From contig CALVOQ010000004.1 in NCBI GenBank assembly GCA_944350335.1, positions 1-33,128 on the forward strand: DNA of 33,128 bases, written 5' to 3'. The position numbers were made by a program, and so were the translations under genes. The notes beneath the pieces are model-generated. The model was given only the letters and a program-made list of their open reading frames with translations, had not been told where the DNA came from and did not search any database. Origin of the DNA: an uncultured Bacilli bacterium. GTDB lineage: Bacteria > Bacillota_I > Bacilli_A > RF39 > UBA660. Shown piece after piece: positions 29,751-33,128 of the stretch (position 1 is its first letter; each line of letters opens with the position of its first letter).

Positions 29751-30875
29751 ATGAAAAAGACAAGAAGACTAGTTATTATTACTTGCATTTTAATGATTGG
29801 ATTAATAAATATGCCAATTTTAAGTGCAGCAAATAATAGACTAGAAATTGTTCAAAAAGCAAAACAGTATTTATTCAAAACTGATGAAGGAGAAACAGTT
29901 GGTACTTTAAGACAAGAAATAGTTGAGCAAGACTTGGTAAATGGCAATATAACTATTGAATTGACATTAAATAACGCTAGAAATACTGAAATAATGTATA
30001 TATTCAATGGTTCAAATGATGAAACAACTATTAGTAGTTTTAAAGAATTAACAGAAGATGTATTTACTAATCTTGGAACAGAATACACTAAAATTGGTTC
30101 AATATTAGTATCTGAGCCACTAGTAACAAAACCATTTGCGCAAACAATTTCAGAAGTTGCAACGGGGTTAGATGAGTTAAAAGCCGTAAGTGTTACTGCA
30201 GGCACTACTGTTAATCAAGCTGTAGAATCAGCATTAACTTCATTTAGTAGTGATAGCGACAACAAGATAATAATAGTTGTTGATACAACTAATGATGCAT
30301 CAACTTTAAAATCACAAATTACTGCTAATACTAGTGATGCAACATTAATACTTTATACAACTGCTACAGCAAGTGTGGAAAATGCTATAAGTGTATCAAA
30401 TGTTGAGGAAACAAACGCAGCAATTAATGCGACATTAATTCCTGCAAAAAATGGCACAAGCATTACAATGCCACTAGCCACATATATTGTTGAAAATTTT
30501 GATGTTGCTTTAGTTGGTAACCCTACAAATGCTACACTAGATGAAACAACAAAAGCAATACAGTGGAATGTTGGAGATGTAGCATCTAACCAGGTAGAAA
30601 AAGTTAGGTATAGTTTAAGCTTAAAGTCAGTTGTTGACGATAGTCTAATAGGTTTAGAACTAGTTATAAATGAAGCACCAACAATAATCTTTAATGGAAA
30701 TACTGTTCAAAATACTGATGCTAATCAATGTAGTCCAGTTATTAAAATATTAAACGAAACTATAGATAATCCTAAAACTGGAGTAGCAAGTTACCTTATA
30801 TTTGGTTCTACATTACTAGCAATTGGGACAATAACTTACATAATTTCAAAAAAGAAAAAAGTTGAAACATTATAA
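29751..30875 (+). CDS. Cell-wall-anchored surface protein with NPKTG sorting signal
   Basis: A 374-residue protein with signal peptide (about 1-26, ending L-S-A-A), a long Thr/Ser/Asn/Val-rich ectodomain, and a C-terminal sorting signal: N340-P-K-T-G344, a hydrophobic stretch (about 347-365) and a Lys-rich tail. NPKTG resembles the NP(Q/K)TN-type motif of class B sortases, and a class B sortase gene is divergently adjacent. The ectodomain at about 75-205 follows the strand-helix order of a von Willebrand A domain, with I-M-Y-I-F-N-G-S-N-D (81-90) where the metal-binding D-x-S-x-S would be, so the metal site is degenerate. Residues about 235-310 look like an Ig-like or pilin-type beta domain. 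It has a perfect AAAGGAGG site. A minor pilin or adhesin role is inferred. Confidence 0.82.
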   Translation: MKKTRRLVIITCILMIGLINMPILSAANNRLEIVQKAKQYLFKTDEGETVGTLRQEIVEQDLVNGNITIELTLNNARNTEIMYIFNGSNDETTISSFKELTEDVFTNLGTEYTKIGSILVSEPLVTKPFAQTISEVATGLDELKAVSVTAGTTVNQAVESALTSFSSDSDNKIIIVVDTTNDASTLKSQITANTSDATLILYTTATASVENAISVSNVEETNAAINATLIPAKNGTSITMPLATYIVENFDVALVGNPTNATLDETTKAIQWNVGDVASNQVEKVRYSLSLKSVVDDSLIGLELVINEAPTIIFNGNTVQNTDANQCSPVIKILNETIDNPKTGVASYLIFGSTLLAIGTITYIISKKKKVETL

Positions 30876-30901
30876 AAGAACTTAATTACAAGTTCTTTTT
30901 A
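30874..30901. terminator. Rho-independent terminator after the NPKTG protein gene
   Basis: AAAAGAACTT (30874-30883) pairs with AAGTTCTTTT (30890-30899), followed by T. It is positioned to serve the convergent thioredoxin-like gene too. Confidence 0.88.
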
Positions 30902-31408
30902 TTAGTCTATTGTTAAGTAACTATCAACAATAACATTAAAGTCATTTACTGTTATTGTTCTTTTTTCTGAATCAATAATTTTTTCCGCTTTTCCATCTTT
31001 GATATAAATCAACATTGGGATTGCATTAATATCATCACTTAAATTATCAAAAAAACTTTTTAATACATCAATAGTTTCTTTTTCAGAAACATCACCGACA
31101 TTCATATAATAAAAATAATCATTTAATTCGTTTGCATTTACTCTTTGTAAAATATCATTATCTAGTTCATAATTTACGTCGTTGGCTATATAAAGTATTG
31201 CCACGGTAGTTTCAGACATTGTAACTTCAAGATCACTTAGAGTTATTTCTTGCACCAAATTTGCCATTGGACTTATATCATTACTTATTTTATAAGTTTT
31301 TATCCACGCATTCACATAAATTGTAATTACTGCCGTTACAATAAAAATAATTATTAGTATAATATAATTTTTAACTGGTATTACTTTTTTTTCACTTGTT
31401 TTCTCCAT
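30902..31408 (-). CDS. Membrane-anchored thioredoxin-fold-like protein without Cys-x-x-Cys
   Basis: A 168-residue protein with one N-terminal membrane helix (about 14-34) and an extracytoplasmic domain. The order of the domain (a strand V-A-I-L-Y-I-A, a helix, a strand D-Y-F-Y-Y-M-N-V, a helix, then A-I-P-M-L-I-Y-I-K-D-G-K) matches a thioredoxin fold, the proline in I-P-M being the cis-proline position. The redox Cys-x-x-Cys is missing, and in fact the protein has no cysteine. It may bind a partner rather than do redox chemistry. It starts at ATG behind TAGGAGG, 38 bases after queG, and ends at a terminator shared with the NPKTG protein gene. Related membrane-anchored thioredoxin-like proteins of this size occur widely in Bacillota with no known role. 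The fold call is from pattern only. Confidence 0.6.
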   Translation of the reverse strand: MEKTSEKKVIPVKNYIILIIIFIVTAVITIYVNAWIKTYKISNDISPMANLVQEITLSDLEVTMSETTVAILYIANDVNYELDNDILQRVNANELNDYFYYMNVGDVSEKETIDVLKSFFDNLSDDINAIPMLIYIKDGKAEKIIDSEKRTITVNDFNVIVDSYLTID

Positions 31409-31446
31409 TGAATACCTCCTACATTAAAATATTATCATAAATCCAT

Positions 31447-32322
31447 TTATTTTTCTAGTTTTTGTTTATAAATATTAATGTTTCTTTCAAAAACATTTCT
31501 CCCACGCCAAGAAAAAGCGTAATTTTTATATTTATTATTAAAATTTCTGTTACTCATATGTTTATAATTCTTTACATCTATTAGTACTCTTTCATCCTCA
31601 CAAATAGTAACCTTATCATTGTGAGGACAAACTTCTGCACATATATCACAACCAAAAATACATTGATTAATAAATCTTTCTTCCCTACTCGTCATATTCT
31701 TTTTCTGATTTATATAACTAACGCAACTCTTTCCATCAAACATACCATTACCTTTAATCGCTTCACCTGGACAGTTTTTGATACATTTTCCACATTTTAA
31801 GCACTCCTCACCCTTCACTTCATCATATTCAAATACTGCATCAGTTAATATTACTCCTATAAAAAAATACGTACCATATTCTTCATTAATCAACAAATGA
31901 TTCAGACCATAAAAACCTAATCCAGCTTTGTATGCTAAATACCTTTCATCTAACTCATTGTTATCAACACATATTTTTGCTTTAAAACCAAGTTTTAATA
32001 AAAAATCGGAAATAAGTTTTAACTTATCTTTAAGTATAATATGGTAATCAATGCCACAAAAACTAGATGCTACGTAAGCACAATCAATTTTAACATTACT
32101 TGAATACCTTTTATATGGCATAAGTACAACTATTGCAGAGTTAAACAAAGTATTATTTTTAAAGGTTTTATCATCAACATTTCCAACTTGAAATTCAGTT
32201 TTATACTCATATTTATATTGCAAATAATACGTTTCTTCTAACTCCTTAAAATATTCTAATTTAACAAATCCAATTTTTGATAGTCCCTCTTCTTTAAATA
32301 ACTCAATAATTTCATTTCTCAT
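31447..32322 (-). CDS. queG: Epoxyqueuosine reductase
   Basis: The cobalamin-dependent last step of queuosine synthesis in tRNA, reducing epoxyqueuosine. It has 291 residues from ATG 32322; an ATG three codons upstream is the alternative, and neither has a Shine-Dalgarno. The catalytic region has E-L-D125-E-R-Y-L-A-Y-K-A-G-L-G-F-Y-G, with the family Asp. Two 4Fe-4S motifs are complete: C174-x2-C177-x2-C180-x3-C184-P and C221-x3-C225-x2-C228-x3-C232-P. C-terminal F-S-W-R-G-R-N-V-F-E-R-N (about 271-282) is also typical. The length is that of the short QueG form without the HEAT-like tail. No other queuosine genes are in the window, so it may serve salvage of the precursor. QueH is the alternative enzyme type, but its motifs are absent. 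Confidence 0.88.
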   Translation of the reverse strand: MRNEIIELFKEEGLSKIGFVKLEYFKELEETYYLQYKYEYKTEFQVGNVDDKTFKNNTLFNSAIVVLMPYKRYSSNVKIDCAYVASSFCGIDYHIILKDKLKLISDFLLKLGFKAKICVDNNELDERYLAYKAGLGFYGLNHLLINEEYGTYFFIGVILTDAVFEYDEVKGEECLKCGKCIKNCPGEAIKGNGMFDGKSCVSYINQKKNMTSREERFINQCIFGCDICAEVCPHNDKVTICEDERVLIDVKNYKHMSNRNFNNKYKNYAFSWRGRNVFERNINIYKQKLEK

Positions 32323-32329
32323 GAGTATC

Positions 32330-32338
32330 ATAGTAACA
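32330..32338 (-). promoter_or_regulatory. Extended -10 element directly before queG
   Basis: Minus strand TGTTACTAT (32338-32330). Only seven bases separate its end from the queG ATG at 32322, so transcription would begin at or next to the start codon, suggesting a leaderless mRNA. It fits the absence of a Shine-Dalgarno sequence here. Confidence 0.4.
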
Positions 32339-32461
32339 CAAAATTAAAAATAATGCTATAGATGGTTTTGGCTTGCTTTAATAACACATATCTAAATAGA
32401 TTATTTTCAACTTTTATTATATAATTAATACAAGAATTAGAAAAAGATGAAAGGAATAAAT

Positions 32462-32947
32462 ATGATTATTGTTATAGAATGTATAATACTATGTGCATTA
32501 TTTACTATTATGGTATACATTATGTCTAGAAATCCAATAAAGACATTGTATAATTATCCACCTAAAATACAAGAAAGAGTCAAGTCGTTAAGCGAATATA
32601 GAGATAAAATTCCAACAAAAAATGATAAAATACTTGCCAAAAGTTTAGTTTCAATATTTATTATAATCATTATTAGTTTAATATTAAGATACATAAATGG
32701 ATATACAACATTTAAAGAAGGATTTGGATATGGCTTATTAATATGGACAGTTGTAAATATCTATGATGCTTTAATCATAGATATTTGCTGGTTTTGTCAA
32801 TCAAAGAAGTTTGTATTTAAAGGGACTGAAGATATGAAAAAAGAATATCACAACTACTGGTTTCACATCAAAGAAAGTTTAAAAGGCGAATTAATAGCCT
32901 TAATAATTTGTTCATTAGTTGGTCTAATTATACAATTTATTCTTTAA
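32462..32947 (+). CDS. Unknown four-helix membrane protein
   Basis: A 161-residue protein. The ATG at 32462 is preferred because AAAGGA stands at the right distance; an ATG five codons earlier overlaps that site. Hydrophobic segments at about 1-20, 62-78, 90-112 and 140-160. Between the first two is a basic cytoplasmic or external loop with N-Y-P-P-K-I-Q-E-R-V-K-S-L, a stretch that looks conserved in similarly sized Bacillota membrane proteins sometimes labelled as ABC transporter permeases. I cannot confirm that label, and no ATPase gene is nearby. A second loop (about 115-138) has several aromatic residues and E-Y-H-N-Y-W-F-H. TATAAT at 32420-32425 is a likely -10 box. Function unknown. Confidence 0.7.
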   Translation: MIIVIECIILCALFTIMVYIMSRNPIKTLYNYPPKIQERVKSLSEYRDKIPTKNDKILAKSLVSIFIIIIISLILRYINGYTTFKEGFGYGLLIWTVVNIYDALIIDICWFCQSKKFVFKGTEDMKKEYHNYWFHIKESLKGELIALIICSLVGLIIQFIL

Positions 32948-33022
32948 TTTAAAAGAATTAAATATGGAAAAATTAAATTTAAACAACATTGTCCAACAGT
33001 ATAGATTATTTTCTGTTTTAAT

Positions 33023-33128
33023 GATATAATTAGCACAACAAACAAATCGTTAAATAGTAATTTGTGTAATAAACTAAAACTAAACTAAAGGTTTATTAAA
33101 GTAAACTAACTGTCGGTTGAGTTTGTAA
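33023..33128 (+). promoter_or_regulatory. Promoter and structured leader running off the right edge
   Basis: Exact extended -10 TGATATAAT at 33023-33031, then about 90 bases of untranslated sequence to the window end. It contains AATAAAC/GTTTATT (33069-33075 with 33093-33099) and AAACTAAC (33103-33110) facing GTTGAGTTT (33117-33124, one bulge), plus an A/C-rich stretch with ACTAAA repeats. No start codon with ribosome binding site follows before the edge. It is probably the 5' leader of a gene outside the window; a regulatory leader is possible. Confidence 0.45.

Noticed and set aside
1-33128. Mycoplasma-type code with TGA as tryptophan
   Set aside because: TGA ends genuine genes (MscS channel, DUF2779 protein) at sensible places, and tryptophan codons are TGG.

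Overview
The window is strongly AT-rich bacterial DNA with standard stop usage. TGA ends several genes (the MscS channel gene and the DUF2779 gene, for example) and tryptophan is TGG, so this is not a Mycoplasma-type code. Clear Shine-Dalgarno sites, a D,D-carboxypeptidase, a VanY-type peptidase, a class B sortase with a sorting-signal substrate, SpoVS, tiny YjcZ-like Cys/Gly proteins and a collagen-like (Gly-X-Thr) protein point to an endospore-forming low-GC Bacillota. An uncultivated gut Bacilli lineage is my best inference; no rRNA or other lineage marker is present. I see no tRNA, rRNA, CRISPR array, transposase or integrase.

Layout. (1) 1-3351: a block of unrecognised helical or coiled-coil proteins on the + strand, cut by the left edge, with a probable frameshift near 1237. 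(2) 3460-7724: envelope and spore genes: a collagen-like protein, DacF-type carboxypeptidase, RDD membrane protein, MscS channel and VanY-type peptidase. (3) 7710-14363: mostly housekeeping: cadherin-like membrane protein, pyrimidine-nucleoside phosphorylase, SSB, cysteine desulfurase, HIT protein, two tiny spore-type proteins, PrsA foldase, RecX and RNA polymerase omega. (4) 14424-17392: a translationally coupled pair, a DUF2779 two-nuclease protein followed by a beta-lactamase-fold serine hydrolase. (5) 17751-20734: two prepilin-like proteins (one apparently 3'-truncated), a lipoprotein, SpoVS and a membrane protein. (6) 21366-26131: a four-gene minus-strand surface operon. It encodes two paralogous membrane-anchored exported proteins, a very Cys-rich 993-residue secreted protein and a small single-span protein. 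(7) 26245-30875: a HerA/DUF87 ATPase, a class B sortase with a large extra N-terminal cytosolic domain, and divergently a cell-wall protein ending in an NPKTG sorting signal. (8) 30902-33128: a thioredoxin-fold-like protein, QueG, an unknown membrane protein and a promoter with a structured leader running off the right edge.

Regulation visible in sequence: many promoters are extended -10 type, with TGATATAAT repeated exactly at six intergenic places. Two spore-type genes share an AC-N16-C(A/G)TANNNTA layout like a sigma-K promoter. The pyrimidine phosphorylase start codon sits in the loop of a perfect 16-bp inverted repeat. Rho-independent terminators lie at most convergent gene ends.

The strongest candidates for undescribed biology are the sortase with its N-terminal domain and NPKTG partner, the Cys-rich surface operon, the DUF2779/serine hydrolase pair and the pdp start-site hairpin.
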